Positions 33,837-41,259 of a DNA stretch of 64,000 nucleotides are shown here, piece after piece. Location of the stretch: positions 372,001 to 436,000 of the forward strand of contig NZ_RBAL01000001.1 of assembly GCF_003626535.1 (NCBI RefSeq), in the 5' to 3' direction. The DNA is from Streptomyces hoynatensis. Its GTDB lineage: Bacteria > Actinomycetota > Actinomycetes > Streptomycetales > Streptomycetaceae. Both the position numbers and the translations under genes were made by a program. Each line of letters begins with the position of its first letter. The first letter of the stretch is position 1. Below the pieces are notes generated by a model that saw only the letters and a list, made by a program, of their open reading frames with translations, had not been told where the DNA came from and did no database searches.

Positions 33837-34439
33837 TCAGGACTCGGGGTTGCGCCGGCTGAGCACGTGGTCGGCCAGCCCGTAGGCCACCGCCTCCTGG
33901 GCCGTGAACACCTTGTCGCGGTCCATGTCGGCCCGCAGCTTCGCCACGTCGTGGTGGGTGTGCCGGGAGAGGACCTCCTCCACCTGGGCGCGAATCCGCA
34001 GCATCTCCTTGGCCTGCAGGGCGAGATCGGAGACTGTGCCCTGGCTGCCGCCGGTCGCGGGCTGGCCCAGCAGCACCCTGGCGTGTTCGAGCACCACCCG
34101 CCGCCCGGGGTCGCCGCCGGCCAGCAGCACCGCCGCGGTGGAGGCGGCCTGCCCCACGCAGTAGGTGGAGATCGGGGCGCCGATGAACGTCATCGTGTCG
34201 TAGATCGCCATCAGCGCCGTGTACGAGCCGCCGGGGGAGTTGATGTAGATCGAGATCTCGTTGTCCGGGCTCGCCGACTCCAGGTGGAGCAGCTGCGCGA
34301 TGACGACGTTGGCGACGCCGTCGTCGATCTCCGTGCCCAGGAAGATGACGCGTTCCGCCAGCAGCTTGCTGTAGACGTCGTAGGCCCGCTCCCCGTGCGG
34401 CGTGCGGTCGATGACGGTCGGGATCGTGTACTGGCCCAT
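33837..34439 (-). CDS. clpP4: ClpP-family subunit, ClpP4-like, catalytic His replaced
   Basis: A 200-residue ClpP-fold protein. It keeps the handle and substrate-strand motif [14 protein letters not shown], the nucleophile Ser100 in GQAASTAA, and an Asp in RADMDRD near residue 171. At the histidine position, 25 residues after the serine as in all ClpP, the usual HQP reads LLGQPATGG, so Gly125 stands where His should be. It should therefore be unable to cleave by itself and may be a structural subunit of a mixed ClpP3-ClpP4 complex. The start at MGQYT (34439) is one base past the clpP3 stop; it is the second gene of the operon. Confidence 0.92.
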   Translation of the reverse strand: MGQYTIPTVIDRTPHGERAYDVYSKLLAERVIFLGTEIDDGVANVVIAQLLHLESASPDNEISIYINSPGGSYTALMAIYDTMTFIGAPISTYCVGQAASTAAVLLAGGDPGRRVVLEHARVLLGQPATGGSQGTVSDLALQAKEMLRIRAQVEEVLSRHTHHDVAKLRADMDRDKVFTAQEAVAYGLADHVLSRRNPES

Positions 34440-34440
34440 C

Positions 34441-35094
34441 TCAGAAGCCCGCCTTCCGCTGCCCCACGGCCGGCCGCACATCCTCCAGCGAGGCGACGAC
34501 GTGGTCCACCATTCCGTACTCCCTGGCCTGTTCCGCCGTGAACCACCGGTCGCGGTCGCCGTCCCTGGCGATCGTCTCCTCGCTCTGCCCGGTGTGCTCC
34601 GCGGTGATCCGCTCGATCGCCTTCTTGGTGAACTCCAGGTTCTCCGCCTGTATCGCGATGTCCGCGGTCGTTCCCCCGATCCCCGCCGAGGGCTGGTGCA
34701 TCATGATCCGCGCGTTGGGCAGGGCGAAACGCTTGCCCGCGGCCCCGACGGTGAGCAGGAACTGCCCCATGCTGGCGGCGAAGCCCATGGCCAGCGTGGA
34801 GACGTCGTTGGGGATCAGCCGCATGGTGTCGTAGATGGCGAGGCCCGCGGTGACCGAGCCGCCCGGGCTGTTGATGTACAGGCTGATGTCGGTGCGCCTG
34901 TCCTCGGCCGACAGCAGGAGCAGTTGCGCGCAGACCCGGTTCGCCGAGACCTCGTCGACCTGGGTGCCGAGGAAGACGATCCGCTGCGTGAGCAACTGCG
35001 CGGCCAGGTGGTCGTCGAACGCGCTCGCGGACGTCTCTCCCTCGGCGGCGCGCGGTGCTCCGTCCGGCGCCCACCCGAAGATTCCCGATGGCAT
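34441..35094 (-). CDS. clpP3: ATP-dependent Clp protease proteolytic subunit, ClpP3-like
   Basis: A 217-residue ClpP with a complete triad: Ser108 in GFAASMGQF, His133 in RIMMHQP and an Asp in ARDGDRDRW. About 25 residues precede the conserved core, as in many actinobacterial ClpPs whose propeptide is removed. The [12 protein letters not shown] strand and the Gly-rich region after the active-site His ([11 protein letters not shown]) are intact. It is first in a two-gene operon with the His-less ClpP4-like subunit and probably supplies the activity of the mixed particle. PopR is the expected activator. Confidence 0.95.
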   Translation of the reverse strand: MPSGIFGWAPDGAPRAAEGETSASAFDDHLAAQLLTQRIVFLGTQVDEVSANRVCAQLLLLSAEDRRTDISLYINSPGGSVTAGLAIYDTMRLIPNDVSTLAMGFAASMGQFLLTVGAAGKRFALPNARIMMHQPSAGIGGTTADIAIQAENLEFTKKAIERITAEHTGQSEETIARDGDRDRWFTAEQAREYGMVDHVVASLEDVRPAVGQRKAGF

Positions 35095-35110
35095 GAGCCC
35101 TCCTCGCTCG

Positions 35111-35129
35111 ACCGGCGGGCTCCGCCGGT
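35111..35129. promoter_or_regulatory. Palindrome just upstream of clpP3
   Basis: accggcgg-gct-ccgccggt, perfect 8-base arms, 17-35 bases before the clpP3 ATG on the minus strand. It is a candidate operator or leader hairpin for clpP3-clpP4; factor unknown. Confidence 0.4.
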
Positions 35130-35383
35130 CCGATTGCCTCGCCGCGGCCAGGAACGCCGCGGCGCCTCCCAGCCTCCGGCGGGCGGGCGGCGAAGGGGAG
35201 GGAACTCGCCCGGGAGCGAATCAGCCGAGGGCAGAGCCCCCGGGATCGCCCGCCGGGGGCGCCGGTGCCGCCGGGTGGCGAACGGCGCACGTCACCCGCT
35301 GCGGGCGACCGGCCGCATGTCTTCCCGTACGGTGGGTAGTTGATCCTATGCCGAGCGTATGCGCCCGAGGGGAGGTAGCGACG

Positions 35384-35533
35384 ATGCGTGAGGAAGTGCG
35401 TGCGGCCGAGCCCCGGGAGGTCTATGTCCCCCCGGTGCTCGCAGCGGCCGGGGGCTTCGCCGAGGAGACCCGGGGACACGACTACCAGGGCCTGGCCGAG
35501 GGCAACAACCTCTACTGGTGCGGGGCCTGTTGA
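35384..35533 (+). CDS. Lasso-peptide-type RiPP precursor
   Basis: A 49-residue peptide with GGGGAGG six or so bases before ATG 35384. The leader matches the lasso-leader pattern Y-x2-P-x-L-x3-G-x5-T exactly (YVPPVLAAAGGFAEET, residues 14-29). The residue after Thr is Arg and the core then begins with Gly, as the family requires. Predicted core: GHDYQGLAEGNNLYWCGAC. Glu9 is at the right place for a nine-residue macrolactam ring with Gly1. Two tail cysteines (core 16 and 19) could form a disulfide, as in the rare class with a tail cystine. No lasso cyclase, protease or RRE gene is nearby and a strong terminator follows, so it would depend on enzymes encoded elsewhere. Confidence 0.82.
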   Translation: MREEVRAAEPREVYVPPVLAAAGGFAEETRGHDYQGLAEGNNLYWCGAC

Positions 35534-35901
35534 CGCCCCGCTGAGCCTTCCGCAGGCGCGGGCCGCCCGGCGGGGCCCCACCCCCGCCCGGCGGCCCGCG
35601 CGTGTGCCGTGTCACCGGGGAAGGCGCGGACGTGGAGAGGCGCCGCCCGCGTTCGGTGAAGGTGCCCGCGGAGGGCGTCCGCACCCGCGCCCGCGGCCCG
35701 GTCCGCTGGGCCGACGTCCGCGGCTCTCTGCCCGACCTCGCCCGAACCGCCGGTGGCGCACCGCGCATGCGGCCCGGCAAGGGGAAGGTGGCCCGCCCGG
35801 TGGTGCCGCTCCTCCTCGGCCCCGGCGAGACGGCTGAGAACACGCCCGCCTCCCGCGCGATTCATCGCCCGCGGCGGGATCCCGTCACCCGACGCTCCGG
35901 G
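35534..35901. other. Interval after the lasso precursor
   Basis: It begins with the terminator. The rest keeps high third-position G+C in one plus-strand frame from about 35632. That frame has no recognisable motif or ribosome site and runs into the dehydrogenase relic on the other strand. No gene is called, and no fragment of a lasso B or C enzyme was seen. Confidence 0.5.
35557..35600 (+). terminator. Strong hairpin after the lasso precursor
   Basis: A 19-base stem (35557-35575 with 35582-35600) with one mismatch and a 6-base loop, 24 bases after the stop. It makes the precursor a one-gene unit. Confidence 0.85.
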
Positions 35902-36109
35902 TCAGGCGGTGAAGCCGCCGTCGATGGTGAGGCTGGCTCCGGTGATGTAGCCGGCCTCTGGGCCGGCCAGATAGGAGACCATTCCGGCGATCTCCTCCGG
36001 TGCCGCGATGCGGGACAGCGCGAGCCACTGGCGCATGGCGTCCGCGGCCGGGCTGTCGACAGGCATGCGGTCGTTGGCGGTGGGGCCGGGCTGGACGTTG
36101 TTCACGCCA
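35902..36109 (-). pseudogene. Relic of a short-chain dehydrogenase (3' end only)
   Basis: The last ~70 codons of an SDR are clear: GVNNVQPGPT, AAPEEIAGMVSYLAGPEAGY, then ITGASLTIDGGFTA and a stop at 35902. This is the usual SDR C-terminus. Upstream of GVNNVQPG the frame changes to unrelated sequence. The cofactor motif (TGxxxGIG) and the catalytic Tyr-Lys are absent, so about two thirds of the gene is missing. It marks past deletion or rearrangement in this variable segment. Confidence 0.85.
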
Positions 36110-36288
36110 GCCTGCGCCGAGACGAGCTCGACGCCTGCTTCCCCGGCCTCCTCGACGCGGTACTCGCCACCGCCCCGGAATGCATCGGCACACGCTGATG
36201 CATCCCCACCGGGCCCTGCTTCCTGGTCCGGATGCCCGCGGCATCGGGCTCCATCACTCCGCAGAAGCACTCAGGCTCCTCATCAGGT

Positions 36289-36309
36289 GGAATCAGATAC
36301 TCTGATTCC
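36289..36309. promoter_or_regulatory. Operator palindrome of the toxin-antitoxin pair
   Basis: ggaatcaga-tac-tctgattcc, perfect 9-base arms, ending directly before the antitoxin ATG at 36310. gatact at 36295-36300 could be the -10. Antitoxins of the Phd/YefM type usually repress their own operon through such sites. Confidence 0.75.
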
Positions 36310-36564
36310 ATGAGGACGATGACGGCAACGGAGGTCGCTCGCAATTTCGCCTCGGTGCTCGACCGAGCCGAGCACGGAGAGACGATCGTGATCACCCGTG
36401 GTGGGCGACGGCTGGCGACGCTGTCTCCCGCGCCCGCGGGTAATGGTGCGGCGATCAAGGAGTTCCTGGCCGAGCACCCCGTGGACGAGGACTTCCCGGA
36501 CGACGTTGCCGCCGCCCGGGAGAGCATCACCGATGAGATGAGCGGGGCGTGGCACGACGACTGA
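36310..36564 (+). CDS. Phd/YefM-type antitoxin
   Basis: An 84-residue antitoxin. The N-terminal DNA-binding part reads MTATEVARNFASVLDRAEHGETIVITRGGRRLATLSP in total (residues about 4-40), the Phd/YefM consensus. The C-terminal acidic part (VDEDFPDDVAAARESI) is the expected toxin-neutralising segment. ATG 36310 abuts the operator; ATG 36319 is an alternative with MTATEVAR as start. It overlaps the toxin gene by 16 bases. Neutralises the PIN toxin and, with it, represses the operon. Confidence 0.92.
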   Translation: MRTMTATEVARNFASVLDRAEHGETIVITRGGRRLATLSPAPAGNGAAIKEFLAEHPVDEDFPDDVAAARESITDEMSGAWHDD

Positions 36565-36956
36565 TCCTGGACACCGGCATCCTCACCGGGGCCGATCGCG
36601 GTCATGCCAGGCTGGCAGGCGTGCTCGACGAGCACGATGACGTGACCATCGCGGCCGTGAGCCTCGCCGAGCTGCAACTCGGGGTGGAGCTGGCCGAGGG
36701 GCAACGCCGTGTGCGCAGGCAGGAGTTCGTCGACGGGGTGCGCGCCCTCATCCCGGTGGAGGACTACACGGACGACGTGGCGCTCGTGCACGCCCGGCTG
36801 CTGGCACACGTGCGCCGCGAGGGAAAGCCCCGGGGCGCCCACGACCTGATCATCGCCGCGACCGCCGCCGCCACGGCCAGGACGCTGCTGACCACGGACG
36901 GCAAGGCGTCGTTCGACGACCTCCCCGGCGTTCGCGCAGTTGTCGTGCACGCCTGA
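36549..36956 (+). CDS. vapC: VapC-type PIN-domain toxin
   Basis: A 135-residue PIN-domain ribonuclease. The Mg-binding acidic residues can be seen: Asp in LILDTGILTG near residue 8, Glu in VSLAELQLGVE, Asp in RGAHDLIIAATA, and Asp in LLTTDGKASFDDL. Family members cut tRNA or rRNA when freed from the antitoxin. GTG 36549 starts inside the antitoxin gene, a common coupling. The pair sits in the variable segment beside the msrA-end island and may help stabilise it. Confidence 0.93.
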   Translation: MARRLILDTGILTGADRGHARLAGVLDEHDDVTIAAVSLAELQLGVELAEGQRRVRRQEFVDGVRALIPVEDYTDDVALVHARLLAHVRREGKPRGAHDLIIAATAAATARTLLTTDGKASFDDLPGVRAVVVHA

Positions 36957-37090
36957 GATCCGCCACCGGACCGCCTCCACGCGGGCACCGGCGGCCGCTC
37001 ACCCCTTGGCGGGACTCTGCTCGCTGTGGCGGCCTGTGGCGAGTGCCGCCTGCAGTCGTCCGAACGGGTGCGGGCAGGCGACTGCGGTGC

Positions 37091-37163
37091 TCATCCCTCG
37101 ACGCGCGCCACGCCCACCGGACACGAAAGCCCCGTCCCGCCCAACCTACAGTAACCCGTTGTG
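37091..37163 (-). pseudogene. msrA: Displaced copy of the msrA 3' end
   Basis: On the minus strand this reads GYCRLGGTGLSCPVGVA, a few more residues and a stop at 37091. The intact MsrA at 39310 ends [17 protein letters not shown] plus a few residues. Aligned from the stop codons without gaps, the two 70-base stretches match at about 50 positions, with many differences at third positions. No upstream msrA sequence is joined to it. It is either the original gene end displaced by an insertion or the remnant of a second msrA. Confidence 0.8.
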
Positions 37164-37189
37164 TTGCGATCGATGTACTTCGTAGTTAG

Positions 37190-38332
37190 TTACTGCCGTC
37201 TTTTGGTTGAACGACTTGATTCCCGACCTTTGTTCGACTTGGGGGAGAGTTTATCTATGGCGGTTCGTGCCAGCTCGCCGAAAGTCTTATACTCCTTCCC
37301 CTCGTAATGTCTCATTTTGTTTAAACGGCTTTTCTGTCTCTCTTGGTCGCTTTGGGAGTATTCACTCATGGTTTCTAGGGCTAGAGCGGGGACGGCTTCG
37401 AGTGCTTCATGTAATAGTTGCTCGATGGGTATTGCCTCTTTGCTTACGTCGACGTTCACCGTGGCCGCCCATTTTTCAGGTTCGTAGCGTGCCAGCATGG
37501 AAAGCGCATACAATGCAGCCCACCATGCGAGGATTGGGTGCATTGGAAGAGAATTCCCCGTAAGTGCTGGAAAGGCAAACGAGCGCCCCCGGTACTTAGT
37601 CCCATGCAGTGCGACGAAACCCCCTCTGGCGTATTTACGTTGGGGATTGAGGTAGATCTGCCCGGTCAAACCTCTTCTTGGGGATGGCAGATAATTGTTT
37701 TCCTGAAGGCCCTTTAGAGGCCATACGGTTGGATAGTGCTTCAGGAAGTCTTCAAGTGGAGGGAGGTTTTTCGGAGTTCCACTCAAAATGTACACGCCTG
37801 GCGCACCACGTTCTCCCCAGTCCTCACGTGTACAGTCCGCTCCTTCTGATAGATCCAGAGCTGGATAGCGGCCGCCGCTTGGCAAAGGGTAACCGTTCAT
37901 CTCGGGGATGGAGTCCCATATCTCGGCGAGCGGTACCGGGTTGGAAAGTGAAGGAGAATCGAGGAGTTGGGCGAGCTGAGTGAATGAACCCTTGCCTTGA
38001 TCGCGAACTGCCAGTCGGCCAATATTACCTTGAACAGTAGGTTGGGATAACCCTGGTACTCGTACTCCGTGGCCGGAAAGTTGCCAGTCGGTAGGAGATT
38101 TATGCCGGTCGGGATGTGTTGCAACCGCGATTGCTCGACCTAGTTGAGAAAGGCCGTAAAATGCAAGCACGGGGCGGGTTTCGTGTCCAACTCCCTCCGC
38201 CGCTTTGAAGTATTGTTCCGACTGTTCCAATGAGGCGGAAAACAGTTCCCTTTTCCTTCTGTCCTGCCCGATAGGGGTGGGTGGATCGGAGCGTAAGGAA
38301 CGCAGGGATCTCCACGTCTGCTGAATACTCAT
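37190..38332 (-). CDS. YaaC-like protein
   Basis: A 380-residue soluble protein that looks like the YaaC family: an N-terminal WRSLRSL segment, QSEQYFKAAEGVGHETRPVLAFYGLSQLGRAIA (residues about 38-70), and the later PMHPILAWWAALYALSMLARYEP. ATG 38332 is chosen because AGGAG lies at normal distance; the GTG before it is too close. The coding sequence is close to 50 percent G+C with A/T at many third positions, unlike its neighbours, so it was recently acquired. The family function is unknown. It follows the HNH-type gene by 61 bases in the same direction, which suggests a two-gene unit. Confidence 0.75.
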   Translation of the reverse strand: MSIQQTWRSLRSLRSDPPTPIGQDRRKRELFSASLEQSEQYFKAAEGVGHETRPVLAFYGLSQLGRAIAVATHPDRHKSPTDWQLSGHGVRVPGLSQPTVQGNIGRLAVRDQGKGSFTQLAQLLDSPSLSNPVPLAEIWDSIPEMNGYPLPSGGRYPALDLSEGADCTREDWGERGAPGVYILSGTPKNLPPLEDFLKHYPTVWPLKGLQENNYLPSPRRGLTGQIYLNPQRKYARGGFVALHGTKYRGRSFAFPALTGNSLPMHPILAWWAALYALSMLARYEPEKWAATVNVDVSKEAIPIEQLLHEALEAVPALALETMSEYSQSDQERQKSRLNKMRHYEGKEYKTFGELARTAIDKLSPKSNKGRESSRSTKRRQ

Positions 38333-38393
38333 CACCTTCTCCTAATTCATCAGTCGTCCGTTGGCGCGCGGCTCGCGCGGTTGATATCCAAGC

Positions 38394-39116
38394 TCAGTGC
38401 TGCGAGGCGGAAGGCAAGTGAAGTGGCCACAGTTTGACCACCTTCGGCCACGTGCCGTCAGGGTGCTTAACCTGCATTTCGATGGAATCGGTAACCGTGA
38501 ATCGGAGAATCCCGTCTGGCCTTCTGATGTTCATGCCCATTGTGACTCTTGCATCGGGCCCTGGATGAAGTGAGGAGAAGGCGTTTCCGGGAGTGGCCCA
38601 AAGGGCCCAAAGTGACAGCCGGTTTGGGATTTCGCCAGACTGCCGGATACCCCTCAGTAGACTTGGAACTGCTTTGACCTCGGGAAATACTCCCCTGGGT
38701 TTAGCCTTCGCTGTTAGCCCTACGTAGTGGACCCCGGGATGGTGGCACATCAGCACCGTCTTGATGAGCCATTGAGATAGCGGAGCTGAATCCTTCGGCG
38801 GTGCAGTGAAGAGCGTGAGGCCCTCAAAGAGCTTCGGAAGGTGTTCGGTAGCCGGCTTTTCGAATCTCTCATTCAGCCAACTGTTGCACGGAGTACAACT
38901 CGGCACCTGGATCAGGCGGAGGGGATTTTCTAGCCTTCTGACTTCATTTAAGCTAAAGCCGCGAGAAGTTGCGCCATGCATCGCGTAACTGCCGCCGAAC
39001 GTACGATTGTTGGCGCTCTGTAGCTGCTTCAGCAGTTGCTTGGGCAGCGCGTGTTCACCAGTGGGACTTGCTGTTGGGGAAAGGCAGAGGGCGCAAGAAT
39101 ATTGCCGCTTGGACAC
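38394..39116 (-). CDS. HNH-type zinc-finger protein, possible endonuclease
   Basis: A 240-residue protein. The N-terminus has CALC (Cys8, Cys11) followed by GEHALPKQLLK with His22, and later SCTPCNSWLNERF (Cys74, Cys77, Asn78). Two CxxC pairs framing EH and CN are the pattern of treble-clef HNH endonucleases. The C-terminal half has no recognised domain. Start is GTG 39116 with only a weak ribosome site. Base composition is low in G+C like the YaaC-like partner. DNA cleavage is inferred from the motif; a defence or mobile-element role is a hypothesis from context. Confidence 0.75.
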   Translation of the reverse strand: MSKRQYSCALCLSPTASPTGEHALPKQLLKQLQSANNRTFGGSYAMHGATSRGFSLNEVRRLENPLRLIQVPSCTPCNSWLNERFEKPATEHLPKLFEGLTLFTAPPKDSAPLSQWLIKTVLMCHHPGVHYVGLTAKAKPRGVFPEVKAVPSLLRGIRQSGEIPNRLSLWALWATPGNAFSSLHPGPDARVTMGMNIRRPDGILRFTVTDSIEMQVKHPDGTWPKVVKLWPLHLPSASQH

Positions 39117-39260
39117 GAGGTAGATGGTAGTCGCTTGTCGGTCAGGCGGCGATCCGCTTTTGATGCAAGCCAGGGTGTGCGCCGCCGCAGCCCGCTCGGT
39201 GGTTCTTATTAACGTCGGTCTCGACCGTAAGATCGCGATCTACAGTCGGGGCGCGTGCGT

Positions 39261-39292
39261 CACCCCCGGAGCCCATGGCGGCTCCCGGGGTG
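39261..39292 (-). terminator. Hairpin after msrA
   Basis: Thirteen-base arms with one mismatch (39261-39273 with 39280-39292) and a 6-base loop, 18 bases past the msrA stop. Confidence 0.7.
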
Positions 39293-39309
39293 CTCGCTGT
39301 CGGGGAGGG

Positions 39310-39975
39310 TCAGCCGTCAGCCGGCGCCACACCCACCGGGCACGCGATCCCCGTGCCGCCGAGGCCGCAGTAGCCCGCCGGGTTCTTGTCGAGGTACTGC
39401 TGGTGGTAGTCCTCGGCCGGGTAGAAGGGGCGCTCGCCGGCGGGGAGGATCTCCGTGGTGATCGGGCCGTAGCCCGAGTCGGCGAGGACCTTCTGGTACG
39501 CCTCGCGGGAGGCGGTGGCCGCGGCCTGCTGGGCCGGGGAGTGGGTGTGGATCGCGGAGCGGTACTGGGTGCCCACGTCGTTGCCCTGGCGGAAGCCCTG
39601 GGTCGGGTCGTGGGACTCCCAGAAGACCTTCAGCAGGTCCTCGTAGGAGATCCTGGCCGGGTCGAAGACGACACGGACCGTCTCGGTGTGGCCGGTCAGG
39701 CCGCTGCAGACCTCTTCGTAGGTCGGGTTCGGCGTGATGCCGCCCTGGTAGCCGACCAGGGTCGTCCAGACCCCGGGCGTCTGCCAGAAGCGCCGCTCCG
39801 CGCCCCAGAAGCAGCCGAGCGCGAAGTCCGCCACCTCAAGGCCCTCCGGGTAGGGGCCGGCGAGCGGGTTGCCGAGGACGGTGTGGCGCGCCGGGACGTC
39901 GAACGCCGGCTCGGCCCGGCCGGGGAGGGCTTCCTTGGGGGTGGGGAGGTGGGTCTTGTAGTGCGGGTACAGCAT
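39310..39975 (-). CDS. msrA: Peptide-methionine (S)-S-oxide reductase MsrA
   Basis: A 221-residue MsrA. The active-site motif is [13 protein letters not shown] with the catalytic Cys. Substrate-pocket blocks [20 protein letters not shown] and [15 protein letters not shown] are all intact, as is [18 protein letters not shown] with the recycling cysteine; a second lies in ACPVG. It reduces methionine sulfoxide in proteins using thioredoxin. The start at MLYPHYK (39975) is the family one; a longer frame adds 18 unconserved residues. Its last 23 codons are duplicated at 37091, across the low-G+C island. Confidence 0.96.
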   Translation of the reverse strand: MLYPHYKTHLPTPKEALPGRAEPAFDVPARHTVLGNPLAGPYPEGLEVADFALGCFWGAERRFWQTPGVWTTLVGYQGGITPNPTYEEVCSGLTGHTETVRVVFDPARISYEDLLKVFWESHDPTQGFRQGNDVGTQYRSAIHTHSPAQQAAATASREAYQKVLADSGYGPITTEILPAGERPFYPAEDYHQQYLDKNPAGYCGLGGTGIACPVGVAPADG

Positions 39976-40015
39976 GGTGGTCTCAAACCCCTCGGATCGT
40001 GCCTCGGATGCGTTC

Positions 40016-41164
40016 CTATTGTCCGGCAATCGCCATGGCCCGGTACTCGGCGTACGCCCCGGCCGGATTTTCGCCGTCCACCCACGGGATCGCCCCTACA
40101 TAACCATCGACGACGCGCACCTGTTCCGCCGCCTCCGGGTACCGCTGTGCGCGCACCAGGAAACACAGCAGCAGGTGGCGCACGTGCGGCTCCACAGGGT
40201 GACCGTTACGGGCGGTGTTGACCGCGTACTGGGCGGCCTCGATCGCGTCCGACACCACCGCGCCGGTGTACACGCCGGGGGAGAGGGTGATCTCGGGCAG
40301 GTGCTCGTAGACGGAGAACAGCGGCAGGGCGGGGAGCAGGCTGCCCTCGGGCGCGGTGGCGGCCGCCGCGGTGGCGAAGGCGTCGGCCTCGGCGCGGGAG
40401 CCGTGCCACTTCTCCGACCAGTAGGCGAGGGCCGCGAGGTGGGCGCCCATGTGCTGCGGGTCACGCTCGCGGACCTTGCCCCACAGCGCCTCGAACTCGG
40501 CCCGCGGGTAGCCCAGGCCGCGGGCGATGATCAGCTCGGTGATGAACGGCACCGGGTCGCGGGGGGCCAGTCCTGTGGCCTCGCCGCACACGGTCCTGGC
40601 CTCCTCCAGGATGATCCGGTGCTCGGCGGAGCCCGGGTCCGCCATCGCCTGCCAGACCAGGAACTGCGCGTACACCTGGGCGCCGCCCGCGTCCTTGGGC
40701 TCCTCCGTGCGCCAGCGGCGCAGCCAGCCGGCGTCGGTGCCGGTGCGGGTCGCGCGGTGGCGGGCCAGCTCCATCGCGGCGGCGCCCGCCAGCGACTGGA
40801 CGCGCTGCCAGCGCAGCTCGGCGTCGTCGGTCAGGGCGAGCAACTGGCCCGCGGGACGCCAGTTCTGGTCGCGTTGCGCCTCGGTGAGCGCCGCGACGAG
40901 CTGCGGGTCGGGGCCGGGCAGCCGCACGTCGAGCTGGTCCACCGGCACCAGGCCCGTGGAGGCCGCGGCCAGGGCCTCGGGGCCCATGCCGAACGGGCCG
41001 GGACCCCCGTCCTTGCCCAGGGCCACGGGGCCGGGGCCGGTCTGCGCCTCGGCCGCCGCGGCGGCGCGTTCGAACTCCTGCCGTTCCCTGTGCCGCCTGA
41101 GCATCGGCATCACCAGCACGCCGAAGATGGCGACGAGCGCGAACAACAGCAGCAGGGCATCCAT
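40016..41164 (-). CDS. Membrane-anchored helical (TPR-like) protein
   Basis: A 382-residue protein. The first 20 residues ([20 protein letters not shown]) are a single membrane anchor followed by basic MLRRHRERQ. The rest is a soluble helical array ([61 protein letters not shown] repeats) resembling TPR or similar superhelices. No catalytic motif is seen. ATG 41164 is chosen since it directly begins the anchor. It is transcribed away from metB with a 95-base shared upstream region. Function unknown. Confidence 0.8.
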   Translation of the reverse strand: MDALLLLFALVAIFGVLVMPMLRRHRERQEFERAAAAAEAQTGPGPVALGKDGGPGPFGMGPEALAAASTGLVPVDQLDVRLPGPDPQLVAALTEAQRDQNWRPAGQLLALTDDAELRWQRVQSLAGAAAMELARHRATRTGTDAGWLRRWRTEEPKDAGGAQVYAQFLVWQAMADPGSAEHRIILEEARTVCGEATGLAPRDPVPFITELIIARGLGYPRAEFEALWGKVRERDPQHMGAHLAALAYWSEKWHGSRAEADAFATAAAATAPEGSLLPALPLFSVYEHLPEITLSPGVYTGAVVSDAIEAAQYAVNTARNGHPVEPHVRHLLLCFLVRAQRYPEAAEQVRVVDGYVGAIPWVDGENPAGAYAEYRAMAIAGQ

Positions 41165-41259
41165 GGCGGTGCGCCCTCCCCCTACATAGGTCGGTGCCGA
41201 GACGGTCGGCAGGGCCCGTTGGTGCGGTACTCCCACCGTACGGCCACTACCGTGTAGCC

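Larger units (their letters stand above)
37091..39379. mobile_element. Low-G+C genomic island at the end of msrA
   Basis: The island lies between the displaced msrA end (37091-37160) and the matching end of intact msrA (39310-39379), which are related direct repeats. It contains the HNH-type and YaaC-like genes and has markedly lower G+C than both flanks. No integrase or transposase is present, so mobilisation would need outside help or the island is a remnant. Confidence 0.6.

Noticed and set aside
35602..36198. Plus-strand frame after the lasso precursor
   Set aside because: It could have been a lasso maturation gene, but it has no RRE, protease or cyclase motif and no ribosome site, lies beyond a strong terminator, and overlaps the SDR relic on the other strand.
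35095..37090. Fragments of lasso cyclase, B1 or B2 enzymes
   Set aside because: All frames on both strands were looked through for asparagine-synthetase, transglutaminase or RRE-like stretches and none was found.
37091..39379. Identical att-site core in the two msrA ends
   Set aside because: The longest exact matches are only seven to eight bases. The ends are related as gene copies, not as a recent exact duplication, so no att core is claimed.
41165..41259. Riboswitch before metB
   Set aside because: Only 95 bases separate metB from the divergent gene, and no SAM-type conserved core or matching stems were seen.
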